Made by a program: the position numbers and the translations under genes. Below, piece by piece: positions 1-8,761 of a stretch of 61,504 nucleotides of DNA. This DNA is from Sanchytrium tribonematis (lineage: Eukaryota; Sanchytriomycota; Sanchytriomycetes; Sanchytriales; Sanchytriaceae), in the NCBI GenBank assembly GCA_018985235.1, contig JADGIG010000009.1, forward strand, positions 1-61,504. Reading direction: 5' to 3'. Below the pieces are notes generated by a model. The model saw only the letters and a program-made list of their open reading frames with translations, did no database searches and was not told the origin of the DNA. How positions within the stretch are numbered: position 1 is the first letter of the stretch; every line of letters begins with the position of its first letter.

Positions 1-117
1 AACCTCTTCGAATAGCTTCTTAATCAAACAAATGACATCTAATTTTTGCTGCTAAATGATAATTATGCGAACCGTTTGTAGATATTTTTAATTCAAATTT
101 TTATTATAAACAAGGGG
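1..117. other. Left edge, no complete gene
   Basis: These bases precede the first gene. On the minus strand positions 1-55 are open in one frame and could be part of a leftward gene running off the window, but there is no in-frame ATG and I cannot support a model. The stretch presumably also holds the promoter of the RhoGEF gene at 118. Confidence 0.3.
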
Positions 118-3100
118 ATGAGCTATATCTCAACTTTAACCAATTTATTTCTTTCTCTTACACAAACTAATTACCTAACCTTCAATGAGCTTTGTATTAT
201 ATATAAGCAAAGCGGGTTGAATGACATGATGATAAATAATGTAGTGGAGGATATTGTTAGAACTACCAGTGGGATTTCAACAACTGACAAATTTAATTGC
301 GATCAGTTTATATATGGAATGCTGCTAATTTATAGAAACTTTCAAATGGATGTGGAAACCGATTTATCGATTTTGAGAAAAAAACTAAAGGACTCAACTT
401 TAGCTGATTTGGAATCTCTTCAAAAGCAATCAATGAAAGTAAACTCTCCAACTGTTCATCAAAAACCAGTTTCAAAAGTGGAATTTAGTGCGTCAGACAT
501 CTACACATCGTCACACAGAAGGAAACCAATTAGTAAGACTTCTGGCACGACAATGAAGGAGCAATTACTTCGACAATTAGGATTGTTGCGTGATATTGAT
601 AAATATATAACCTCAAATCACAGAAATCAAATTAGCGCCGATGAAAGTCCTTTTAGGAAACATACTCAGGATGTAAGTCTGATTATCGAATACATTCTGA
701 TAAAGTTGCATAGTGATACAATTAAAACTAGCAAAAAATTAAAGTCACTAGAAGTTCTTAATAAGGAAATTTTAATTTTAGAGCGTAAATTGTTTATGGT
801 ACGCGATGCCAAAAAGCATAATTACAATATAGCGAGCGCCGAAAGTAAGATTGAGTCGCCTTCATCAAATCCGAATTCGATTGAGGAGAAAGCTCAAAAA
901 CTTTTGTCAGAGAGAATGAAAACCTTGGGACTTAAGCAAGATTTTAATCCAAATGAAAGCAAGCTTCTTGGTGATGGCGTTAACAGGGCAAATTCATATA
1001 TGAAGCCCATTGAAGAAGCTCTTAGAACTGATGAATCTATAAATCGGAAACTTTTAAAAAGAATGCAAAACATAGATGGCACATTTGAGAAAATTTCTGA
1101 AAATGCTTGGTCAGAGTGGTGGAACATTTATCTCAATTTTGAAGTGGAGCCATCTCAATCTAAAATTAGGGAGCATATTAACACCATTTTAAGAAAACTT
1201 TTCCTATGGGACTCTACAAACTTAGAACGATGCCGTCAAGAATTGAAAAATATAGGTTTGCCAAACTCTTGGATAGAATCACCTGTTTTAAAATATAAAA
1301 ATCCTGATGATATGAGTTATCAAAAAAAGGTTCAGAATCTGAATATATTCAAAGAACTAGATTTAAGAAAGCCAGTTCCAGGTGACGTGCCAACCGAAAT
1401 TCGAAACAGTCCTCCGCCCATACCACCAACACGAAAAAGTAATCGCAATGATAAATCAGCAGAAGAGGATCCAACTGAATCTATCACTAGAACCAATTTG
1501 ACCAGACTTCCTTTTTTGCAAGAGATAAGTTCAACAAAAACTAGACTTATAGAAAAAGATGCCTTTGGTAAGAAAGAAGAGACACAATTAGCTGACTTGA
1601 AATCGAAAAATAATTTTAATTCCCCGGCTTTAAAAAATGCTCTAGAACACAAGGAAGCATTTAATTCCTCCCCTACACCTGCCTCCTCCTCCTCGTTTTT
1701 AAACGCACGAACTGAAGTAACCGACGACAAAAGGGGAGATTTATTGTCAGCTATTCGAGGATCTGGAGGACTTAAGGGATTGAAATCTTCCACTACAAAC
1801 TCTAATATCTTGCCCACAACCTTGATAAGCGATGGACGTATAGGACACAATAGCAACTTGGTCGATCAAATGAAGCAAGGCATCTCCGAAAGACGGCTTG
1901 CTTTCGGGCAAAGTAGCGAAAGTGACGATAGCTGGAGTGAATCTTCGAATAGTCACCACATAACGCCAAATCAAATAGATTTAAAGTCTGATCTGCATAA
2001 TATCGAAGAAAATGCGGAAGTATTAGAAATTTTTGAACCTTCAAAGGTTGATTCAATTAATAACGTTATTACCAATTCTACTAATGAAATTTTCAACGAT
2101 TTATCACCTCATAGCGAATTAACTCATTCTTTTGAGAAAGTGGAAATACCAGTAGGGGTTTTTCATGAATATAGAGCCCTTTACGATTTCCGCGGAACGG
2201 AAGAGGGAGACTTGTCATTCTCTAAAGGCGACAAGATTATTGTGAATGATTCAACAAATGATCTTTCTCAAAATGAAACGAGTTGGTGGTCGGGTTATAT
2301 CGAAAATATTGAAGGTATGTTTGGGAATTTTCCTGCCAATTATGTAATTCTTGAGGACTACGAACTTATTGATCCACCTTTTGAAAACAATTTGGGCAAA
2401 CAAATTCACGAACCTCGTGGGTTGCAATACGCGCGATGCATTTTTGATTTTGAGGCTGTCCAAACTGGTGATTTGAACATGAAAAAAGGAGATTTACTTA
2501 TTGTATCCGACTTTAACCCAGATGTGGGATGGGTTAACGCTCAATTCTATCATGATTTTACTAAACATGGAGATATTCCTGTCAATTACATTGAATTCGT
2601 TAATCACATTACACCAACTCAGGATACAGAAGAGTTATATGAAAACAATAAAGTGAAGGACGTGATACAGGAATTTATAATGACTGAGAGAACCTACGTT
2701 AGAGACATTCAAATGGTTGTAGAGTTGTTCGTTCGACCATTGCATATTAACAAAATTATAAGTATCGAGGACGTCTCTAATTTGTTTTGTAATTTGGTTG
2801 TTATTGAAGACGCAAATGCGGAGTTTCTTAGTAAAATCGAAGCCGCCACAGACTCTCTCAGTCAATCTATGTTTTTAAATATTCTAAAAGCATTTTCTGA
2901 ACAGTGGAATATTTACACTGAGTATTGTTCCTATCAATATGTCAGTCTCCAAACTTTTAAAAGACTTCAAAACACAAATCCTAAATTTTGTACATTTATT
3001 AAAGAAAATATGTCAGACCCACGCTGTAGAAATTTGGATTTAAACAGTTTTTTATTGCTGCCGATGCAGCGTATTACTCGCTATAATCTTTTACTGAAAC

Positions 3101-4209
3101 AAATCTTACACAATACCCCAAAAGAATCAAAACTTTTAGTTCTGACCGCAAGTTTAGCTGAAAATATTGATTCTTTGGTCAACAAAATCAACGAGGAGGC
3201 TAAAATTCAAGAGTCTAAAGTCAAAATTTCAGACCTGGAAAAAACCATCGATATGTCCCAATTGGAGTACCCTTTGAAGTTATCAGAAAAAACAAAATTG
3301 CAAGGCCAACGGATTTTAATAAATGAAGGGCCTTTGGAGAAGGCAAAGTCAGGTAGAAAACTTTATGCCTTTTTGTTCAATGATATGCTTCTGTTAACAG
3401 AACCTACAACCGGAAGCTCAAAATATACATTATACCGAAAACCTTTACGTTTGTCAGAGTTGGTCAATTTGCAGAGACTGCAGGACGTAGACAATATTAT
3501 CAGATTAGCGACGTATGATTTTGAGATACTTTTAAGAGCTAGCAATCCATCGAGTTTTAAGATGTGGACAAATTGCATTAAGAAGGCGATTGAGTCATAC
3601 AATATGACCAGCAAATTAGAATTGGAATCAGAAAAACTAGGTAAGTTTATCAATTCCCAGAGGTTGACATCTAAGGCCGAGTCTGTTTTTGGGATTTCTC
3701 AGCAAAATACGCTTCTCCACAATGATGAACTGATGGAGAAGCCTGCTGTAATTTTTTTACAAGAAAAGCTCAATAAACTAGACAGAATGCTCAGGATCGT
3801 CGACTTAGGAGAAGAACAATTACTAACTCAAGGTATGACAAAACAATTTATTGGAACAATACAGGTTAATATTGGAGAGGGTGAAAATTTTCCTCCTACA
3901 GACCTTAAAAAGTTTTTTGTTTTGATCCAAGTTGGAAATCAACGTTTGAAAACCAAAATAGTGAAGAATACGTTGAAACCCAAATTTAACCAAGTGCTTT
4001 TATTTAGTTTGAAGAGTTTGGATGATGTTTTAAAGATATTTTTATACAATCAAACCAAATATGCAGAAGACGTGATGGTAGGATTTCATGAGCTACCCTT
4101 AAACTTTTTGGAATATTATGGTGAGAAAGAGACCGAAAATATGATTATTAATGTGGGATCAGAGGCTAGGCTGAGTGTCAAACTTCGCTTCAAATCTGTT
4201 TCCCAATAA
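118..4209 (+). CDS. Intersectin-like RhoGEF: coiled coil, two SH3, DH, PH, C2
   Basis: A 1363-residue scaffold and predicted guanine nucleotide exchange factor for a Rho-family GTPase, probably acting at endocytic or cortical actin sites. Order of domains: a weak EH/EF-hand-like helical segment (about residues 15-75), a coiled-coil and low-complexity region, SH3-1 (about 683-746, ALYDF and GNFPANYV), SH3-2 (about 768-829), a DH domain (about 846-1025, with the helix LLLPMQRITRYNLLLKQI), PH (about 1065-1162) and C2 (about 1243-1355). SH3-DH-PH-C2 is the tail order of animal long intersectin; yeasts use separate proteins (Pan1, Ede1). The domains are clear; the EH assignment and the GTPase are inference. 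The stop is embedded in AATAAA (4205-4210), only 1 nt from the opposite kinesin stop. Confidence 0.85.
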   Translation: MSYISTLTNLFLSLTQTNYLTFNELCIIYKQSGLNDMMINNVVEDIVRTTSGISTTDKFNCDQFIYGMLLIYRNFQMDVETDLSILRKKLKDSTLADLESLQKQSMKVNSPTVHQKPVSKVEFSASDIYTSSHRRKPISKTSGTTMKEQLLRQLGLLRDIDKYITSNHRNQISADESPFRKHTQDVSLIIEYILIKLHSDTIKTSKKLKSLEVLNKEILILERKLFMVRDAKKHNYNIASAESKIESPSSNPNSIEEKAQKLLSERMKTLGLKQDFNPNESKLLGDGVNRANSYMKPIEEALRTDESINRKLLKRMQNIDGTFEKISENAWSEWWNIYLNFEVEPSQSKIREHINTILRKLFLWDSTNLERCRQELKNIGLPNSWIESPVLKYKNPDDMSYQKKVQNLNIFKELDLRKPVPGDVPTEIRNSPPPIPPTRKSNRNDKSAEEDPTESITRTNLTRLPFLQEISSTKTRLIEKDAFGKKEETQLADLKSKNNFNSPALKNALEHKEAFNSSPTPASSSSFLNARTEVTDDKRGDLLSAIRGSGGLKGLKSSTTNSNILPTTLISDGRIGHNSNLVDQMKQGISERRLAFGQSSESDDSWSESSNSHHITPNQIDLKSDLHNIEENAEVLEIFEPSKVDSINNVITNSTNEIFNDLSPHSELTHSFEKVEIPVGVFHEYRALYDFRGTEEGDLSFSKGDKIIVNDSTNDLSQNETSWWSGYIENIEGMFGNFPANYVILEDYELIDPPFENNLGKQIHEPRGLQYARCIFDFEAVQTGDLNMKKGDLLIVSDFNPDVGWVNAQFYHDFTKHGDIPVNYIEFVNHITPTQDTEELYENNKVKDVIQEFIMTERTYVRDIQMVVELFVRPLHINKIISIEDVSNLFCNLVVIEDANAEFLSKIEAATDSLSQSMFLNILKAFSEQWNIYTEYCSYQYVSLQTFKRLQNTNPKFCTFIKENMSDPRCRNLDLNSFLLLPMQRITRYNLLLKQILHNTPKESKLLVLTASLAENIDSLVNKINEEAKIQESKVKISDLEKTIDMSQLEYPLKLSEKTKLQGQRILINEGPLEKAKSGRKLYAFLFNDMLLLTEPTTGSSKYTLYRKPLRLSELVNLQRLQDVDNIIRLATYDFEILLRASNPSSFKMWTNCIKKAIESYNMTSKLELESEKLGKFINSQRLTSKAESVFGISQQNTLLHNDELMEKPAVIFLQEKLNKLDRMLRIVDLGEEQLLTQGMTKQFIGTIQVNIGEGENFPPTDLKKFFVLIQVGNQRLKTKIVKNTLKPKFNQVLLFSLKSLDDVLKIFLYNQTKYAEDVMVGFHELPLNFLEYYGEKETENMIINVGSEARLSVKLRFKSVSQ

Positions 4210-4210
4210 A

Positions 4211-6042
4211 TTAATTTGCTTTTTGAAGAGCAAGCTCAGCTATATGAATGTTAAAATACTTCTTGTCATGGTGATTTCGGCCTCTAATTCTGCAATTTTA
4301 TACGTCAGTTCCTTTTCGTTGGCCGGCCTGTTCACGCGCAATTTATCCTCTATCCATCCATGAAAAAATTCGGCATCTTTAGTGGATAGCATACGCCTTT
4401 TTAGAGATTCAATTTTAATTTCGCGCATTACAGATTTCCACGATAGGTAATTTTGGAAGTTATTACCTTCGAAATTAATACTTGTTTTCTTAGAAACAGA
4501 AGTAGAGGAAACAGCAGAAGTTTGTCCTTTCAATTTAAGTGCTAAAATTTTAGCTTCGTCCAAATTGCCTAGAATTAATGCATTAGTAATATCTTCTAAT
4601 GGTGCCATTTTTTCCTCTAATTTTTTAATTTTCGCAGTTAATTTACGAATTTCCGACTCTCTTTGAATCAATTTTCCAGTGACTTCTCCATCAGCACCAT
4701 TGAGCCTCTCCGCTTGTCGGGTTATATCTGACAAAGCCATAATTGAAACCGGGCGTCTAACTTTTGGAACCGTAAGATCTTTTTTGACTTTATTACTAGT
4801 TAAAATCAAATTAGTTAAATGATCGATTCTTTCCCTCAAGGCATTTCGAAGAAGTTCCTGCTCTTCGAGCTCTTTTTTGTATTTCAAATTCTCTTCCATT
4901 AGTTTGTTTCTCTCATTTGTCCATTCCTCCTTCTCTTCATCTGTACGGAAGTCAGGGGAAGATAAAGAGGAAACCCTTTTGGGTAAAATTTGGGGTTGTT
5001 TTTCAAGTTGCAATTGTAAATTCCTGATTTCATTTCTGTACTTCTGCAACAAAGCTTGATCGTCCAATACTTTTGTTTTGCCAGCTTTAACAAGCATTTT
5101 TCTTAATCGGTCGGCAAAATACATTGTATTAATGCTTTCATCTAAAGCGTCATGGTGCGGATTAATGCAGCATAAAACCAAAACGAATGCATTCCCACAT
5201 AGGGATGATTGCAAAATTCTTGTCAGTTTGGAATCCCTATAGGGAATGTGCTTATTCGTTCCTTCTATTAACAGAGAAATGACTTTGCTTAAAGATAGTA
5301 GACTTCTATTTATGTAATGGCTTTCTAGCTGTCGCTGCTTACTTGATGTTGCTTTTTCACTCCCTGCTAGATCAATTAGATTTAAAGTAGAAAGCAAAAC
5401 AGACTGGCCATTTAATTCTCGACTTTCTATGATTATTTGGAAAATAGCATGACTTCGACTTGAATGTGCATTATAATCTGTGGCAGCACTATGTCTCCGC
5501 ACCAATCCCTGTTCTATGAATTCAATGCATTGGTCTTTTGAAGTTACAATGACCTCTTGCAATGGCCAAACAAAAGCACCTCTTGCTTTATTTTCTAAAA
5601 TTCTTAAAGGTTGAGCTGATTCTGCTAATAAATCTTTAATTTGTTCGTTATAAATTTCTAAAAATGTTATTCTTAATAAATATTCTTTTTCTGAATTCTT
5701 TATAATATCGAAAACAGTTTCTAATGCTAACGGAATAATTCCCATCTCATTGTTGCTTCCAAATATCGAATGTGTTTTCCCACTTGCTGTCGTTCCGTAA
5801 GCAAATAATGTCGCATTATATCCCTCCATAGCAGAGTGAATTATTTTAGACACTTTATTCGAATAAATTTCTGCGTTTGATTCATAGTGATATATTGGTT
5901 CATGAACAAATTCTTGCTTTGGACTTTTTAAAATTGGCGGTCTTATATCCCAACAACTATCCTTAATCGGATTGACTCGCACAAGCACCTTGAAAGTGTC
6001 CTTTAAAGGCGTTGAAGGCCTACTAGGATTCAAAGATTTCAT
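4211..6042 (-). CDS. Kinesin-7 (CENP-E/Kip2-like) motor, one 20-nt intron
   Basis: Coding segments are 6042-4260 and 4239-4211 (603 aa). The N-terminal motor covers residues 15-340. It has the P-loop GTTASGKT (83-90), switch I NAHSSRSH, switch II DLAGSE and the YRDSKLTRILQSSLCGN helix. Flanking sequence (GYNATLFAYG, MGIIPLALETVF, EIYNEQIKDLL) fits kinesin-7, a plus-end motor of kinetochores or cytoplasmic microtubules. The tail is coiled coil. The P-loop has Thr where nearly all kinesins have Gln (GQTxSGKT). Without splicing the ORF ends at the intron TAG; removing 4240-4259 gives the end TELALQKAN. Confidence 0.85.
4240..4259 (-). other. 20-nt intron in the kinesin gene
   Basis: The coding strand reads GTATTTTAACATTCATATAG. 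It has GTA at the 5' end, TAG at the 3' end and a branch-like TTTAAC. It lies 29 coding nt before the stop. The downstream exon has no homology support of its own, so the call rests on the shared intron pattern and the convergent stop spacing. Confidence 0.65.
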
Positions 6043-6340
6043 GATGTAGCAAGTTTCAGAATTGAATGTTTAATGCTGGGACTAGTTTTAAATCATAATT
6101 TTGAGAATTAAAAGTGATTTGCTCACATAAATTAAATTAAAACATTAAAAATTAAATTAAACTGCCAAGTCATAATATATTTGTCCTTTTCAGAATTAAG
6201 TTTAAATGTAAATTATGTTCCAAATATATTATATGGGATTGAAACTGGAATCTGGCATCAGAAAGAACGTTTTTTAACAAAGAATCTGGTCATAATATTC
6301 ATATTGCAACAATAAAACTTTGCTAGATCTTTATTTCTCC
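6043..6340. promoter_or_regulatory. Divergent intergenic region, kinesin/Eco1
   Basis: One of the longest gene-free gaps, about 298 bp and very AT-rich, with runs such as aaattaaattaaa near 6128-6160. It lies between two divergent start codons and presumably holds both promoters. I see no ORF above about 20 codons, no tRNA and no repeat. Confidence 0.4.
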
Positions 6341-6895
6341 ATGCAAAGTATTTTGAAATTTGCAAAATCTACTAAAACTTGCAAGAGATGCGGAATGCTA
6401 ATTAAATGCACCAGCGATCAAGATACACTGATACATAAGCGTACTTGCCAACCATATTTAACTTTGAAGAGTGGCAAAGTTGTTAAACATTTTCATGATA
6501 AAAATCAAATGGCACTAGATGGTAAAATCATATTATCAAAGAAAAGCAAAAAAATCTTACACTCCAAAAAAAACCAAAGGCTTTATAACTATACCAGAGA
6601 CACATTCGGCGGAGTAGAATTTCTCTACTCTGGAATTTTAACCTTTGTAAATGAATCATTTCAAATTCTTGGTTGTCTATTTTATGATCATATTGAATCA
6701 AAAGCAATCATACGAAATCTATGGGTACATCATCTGCAAAGAAGACGTAAAATCGCCACTAAATTAGTGGATTGTCTTCAACTTGTGCTTTTAAGTGGCA
6801 AAACGAATAATATTTTATGTTCAGATCTTACTGAAGATGGCAAAAACTTTTTTGACGTTTATTTTGACTTCAAAATACCAGTTTATTTAGAATAA
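6341..6895 (+). CDS. ECO1: Cohesin N-acetyltransferase Eco1/Ctf7
   Basis: A 184-aa protein that should acetylate Smc3 to establish sister-chromatid cohesion in S phase. Near the N terminus is the family C2H2 zinc finger (CKRCGMLIKC, then H and H around residues 16-50). The C-terminal acetyltransferase has NLWVHHLQRRRKIATKLVD and LTEDGKNFF, matching RxWVHxxxRRxGIAxxLVD and PTEDGxxF of the family. The usual glycine of the acetyl-CoA loop (RRKGIA) is Lys here. The start is the ATG before QSILKFAKS; an upstream in-frame TTG was ignored. The stop lies inside AATAAA, leaving the C-terminal residue Glu, and is 1 nt from the next gene's stop. Confidence 0.85.
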   Translation: MQSILKFAKSTKTCKRCGMLIKCTSDQDTLIHKRTCQPYLTLKSGKVVKHFHDKNQMALDGKIILSKKSKKILHSKKNQRLYNYTRDTFGGVEFLYSGILTFVNESFQILGCLFYDHIESKAIIRNLWVHHLQRRRKIATKLVDCLQLVLLSGKTNNILCSDLTEDGKNFFDVYFDFKIPVYLE

Positions 6896-6896
6896 A

Positions 6897-7508
6897 TTAC
6901 AGCCTTTCACTGACTTCAACGGTTCTAAAGGACGAGCTCATAATTATGCTCTGGTCATTTAGCATAATTTTCGGTACTTCCGCTAAATATTTAGAAGGGT
7001 AAAGAATTCTTCCTACACAAGAGATAAATTCTATCATCAAATTGACAATTTCACCACCAGCCATGGATGGTAAAACTAAATGAAACAATTCACTTTGGTA
7101 TTCGCTCAGAGCCAGTCTTTTAAATAGCCTCAGACACAAGTGCAAGTATTCAATTTCTTTGAGCTTCATGCTTTCCAACAAAATTTGAAATGATAGCTCA
7201 AAACCAATTTGTTTTCTTTTTTTCAGCAACTCATGCAACATCTCCTTTGTCAAAACAGGCTTGTACTTCCATTCTCTTATGATAAACAATAACACTTCGC
7301 AGTTTGAAATACTCAAAATATGGAGATTGTTTTTATGAATTTGCCTAACATGTTCTTTGACAAAATTGATAGATTTATCATTTTGCGGTATCCATGGGAT
7401 GTTGGCCAAGTTGACATCCCTACTCAAAAGCAAGATTCTGTCTATCAGATAGCTCAAGTTCAATCTATCTTCCTGGGCTGATGAGCTCAAGCAGAAATTG
7501 AAAATCAT
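6897..7508 (-). CDS. Uncharacterised helical protein
   Basis: 203 aa, mostly predicted helix, rich in Leu and Ile, with no motif I recognise. The ATG at 7508 is only 30 bp from the stop of the upstream complex I gene, so the start is unlikely to be much further upstream. The gene ends 1 nt from the Eco1 stop, with TAATTTATT at the junction. Confidence 0.55.
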   Translation of the reverse strand: MIFNFCLSSSAQEDRLNLSYLIDRILLLSRDVNLANIPWIPQNDKSINFVKEHVRQIHKNNLHILSISNCEVLLFIIREWKYKPVLTKEMLHELLKKRKQIGFELSFQILLESMKLKEIEYLHLCLRLFKRLALSEYQSELFHLVLPSMAGGEIVNLMIEFISCVGRILYPSKYLAEVPKIMLNDQSIIMSSSFRTVEVSERL

Positions 7509-7538
7509 TCACAAAGGCCAAGATTGTGGAAATATATT

Positions 7539-7835
7539 TTACTTATCTTCAACATAGTCACCAAAATACATTGGCGGTAAAGGTGCATTTCTATCTTCAC
7601 ATGTTCCATTAGGGGCACTAGGATATGTGTAAGGAAGCGGGTGCTTCCATTCTTTAAGAATATTCATAGTTTTTCTTATTTCATCTTTTGGATTACTAAT
7701 ATTCTTATTTTGGTCAAATTTTTGCCTAATCTCAAGGCAGTATTGCCTGTAAACCTCAAAACTCGGAGCATATGATCTGGCTGAGTACAGACATTGCTTG
7801 TATAATCGTTGAACAATCTGAGTATGTGTCAACAT
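7539..7835 (-). CDS. Complex I LYR subunit B22 (NDUFB9-like)
   Basis: 98 aa, a small accessory subunit of mitochondrial NADH:ubiquinone oxidoreductase on the matrix side of the membrane arm. It begins LTHTQIVQRLYKQCL, the LYR motif in the position typical of NDUFB9, followed by YRQYCLEIRQKF and a conserved HPLPYTYPSAPNGTCEDRNA, equivalent to the HPxPYxxPxxPxGTxxER segment of the family. It is shorter than the animal protein, as expected for fungi. It implies the organism keeps a full complex I, unlike Saccharomyces and most parasites with degenerate mitochondria. Confidence 0.8.
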   Translation of the reverse strand: MLTHTQIVQRLYKQCLYSARSYAPSFEVYRQYCLEIRQKFDQNKNISNPKDEIRKTMNILKEWKHPLPYTYPSAPNGTCEDRNAPLPPMYFGDYVEDK

Positions 7836-7968
7836 TTTCAGGGGGTTTTCTTTGAAAAGCTTGCAATTTTTTGATCAATAAAGGATACTAATGTGGTCTA
7901 ATACATGCAAAAACAGCTGTGCTTATTCAATCTCTTATCAATTTATTTCGTTCCGTGTTGCATTTATT

Positions 7969-8733
7969 TTATACAAGAAGTACTGCGTTGACTACTCCGT
8001 CCAGTTCAGGATTATTACTAATTTGGGCATATTTACCCCAAACTATTCGGCCACCTTGAGTGACAAGTCCTAATTCCTGTACATCTACTTCTATAATAGT
8101 TCCTTTCGTTAAAACACCAAGTTGCGTCATTGTTCTCGATTGTGGATTCTGTTTTACGCCTAAAATTTGTAAATAAAAGGTGGTTTTAAGCTCAGGATGT
8201 GTGACGTGAGCCTTTGTATACCTAAGACCAGTAGGTCGAATAAATCTTTCATATTTTGGAGCTTTTCTAGTGAAGGTACTTCCTACAAATGTGGGCTTAG
8301 TGATCATTCTTTTCCACATTTTCTTCTTCCTTTTACCACTTTGAATCATTTTGAAAACTTCCGTTTCTGGCATCGATCTAACCTGTGGAATGTGAACGTC
8401 CCACTTTCCTTGCTTTTCAATTCTTTTTTGCTTCAAACGATTAGAAAGGATTTTTCCTTGCTCCAAGTTTCTGTCTAACAAATAAGTGGGGACCATATCA
8501 TTGACACTTTTTGTAACAGTCTTTTCTTCATGAGCTTTTATGGTTTTGAGCATAGAAATTTTCTTTGTAAATTGCTTCTTATTAAATTGTTTTGCTTTCC
8601 AACCATGTAATTTCTTTGCTAATTGTGCAATTTTATGGGGCTCGCGAGCTTCCTTCTTTCTCAGTTTTTCAATAAAGTCATATCGACGACCGTGTTGTTT
8701 GATAGACTGCTCTATGTAATTGTGTTGGGGCAT
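7969..8733 (-). CDS. NSA2: 60S ribosome biogenesis factor Nsa2
   Basis: 254 aa, very close to the family length (about 260). Nsa2 is a nucleolar pre-60S assembly factor of the S8e/Nsa2 superfamily needed for 27S pre-rRNA processing. It starts [17 protein letters not shown], has a Lys/Arg-rich middle with TIKAHEEK, and ends with the near-invariant [22 protein letters not shown]-type tail. The start is set by homology; the frame is open further upstream but those residues are not conserved. Only 28 bp separate this start from the upstream CNOT3 stop, so the promoter must be tiny or lie inside CNOT3. AATAAA follows the stop directly. Confidence 0.92.
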   Translation of the reverse strand: MPQHNYIEQSIKQHGRRYDFIEKLRKKEAREPHKIAQLAKKLHGWKAKQFNKKQFTKKISMLKTIKAHEEKTVTKSVNDMVPTYLLDRNLEQGKILSNRLKQKRIEKQGKWDVHIPQVRSMPETEVFKMIQSGKRKKKMWKRMITKPTFVGSTFTRKAPKYERFIRPTGLRYTKAHVTHPELKTTFYLQILGVKQNPQSRTMTQLGVLTKGTIIEVDVQELGLVTQGGRIVWGKYAQISNNPELDGVVNAVLLV

Positions 8734-8761
8734 TTTGTTTTCAGGGGCAATATTGTTTTTA

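Noticed and set aside
894-3653. Long antisense ORFs inside the RhoGEF gene (for example 1332-1856)
   Set aside because: They are shadows of the real frame with unlikely composition and no domain; the sense frame has five recognisable domains.
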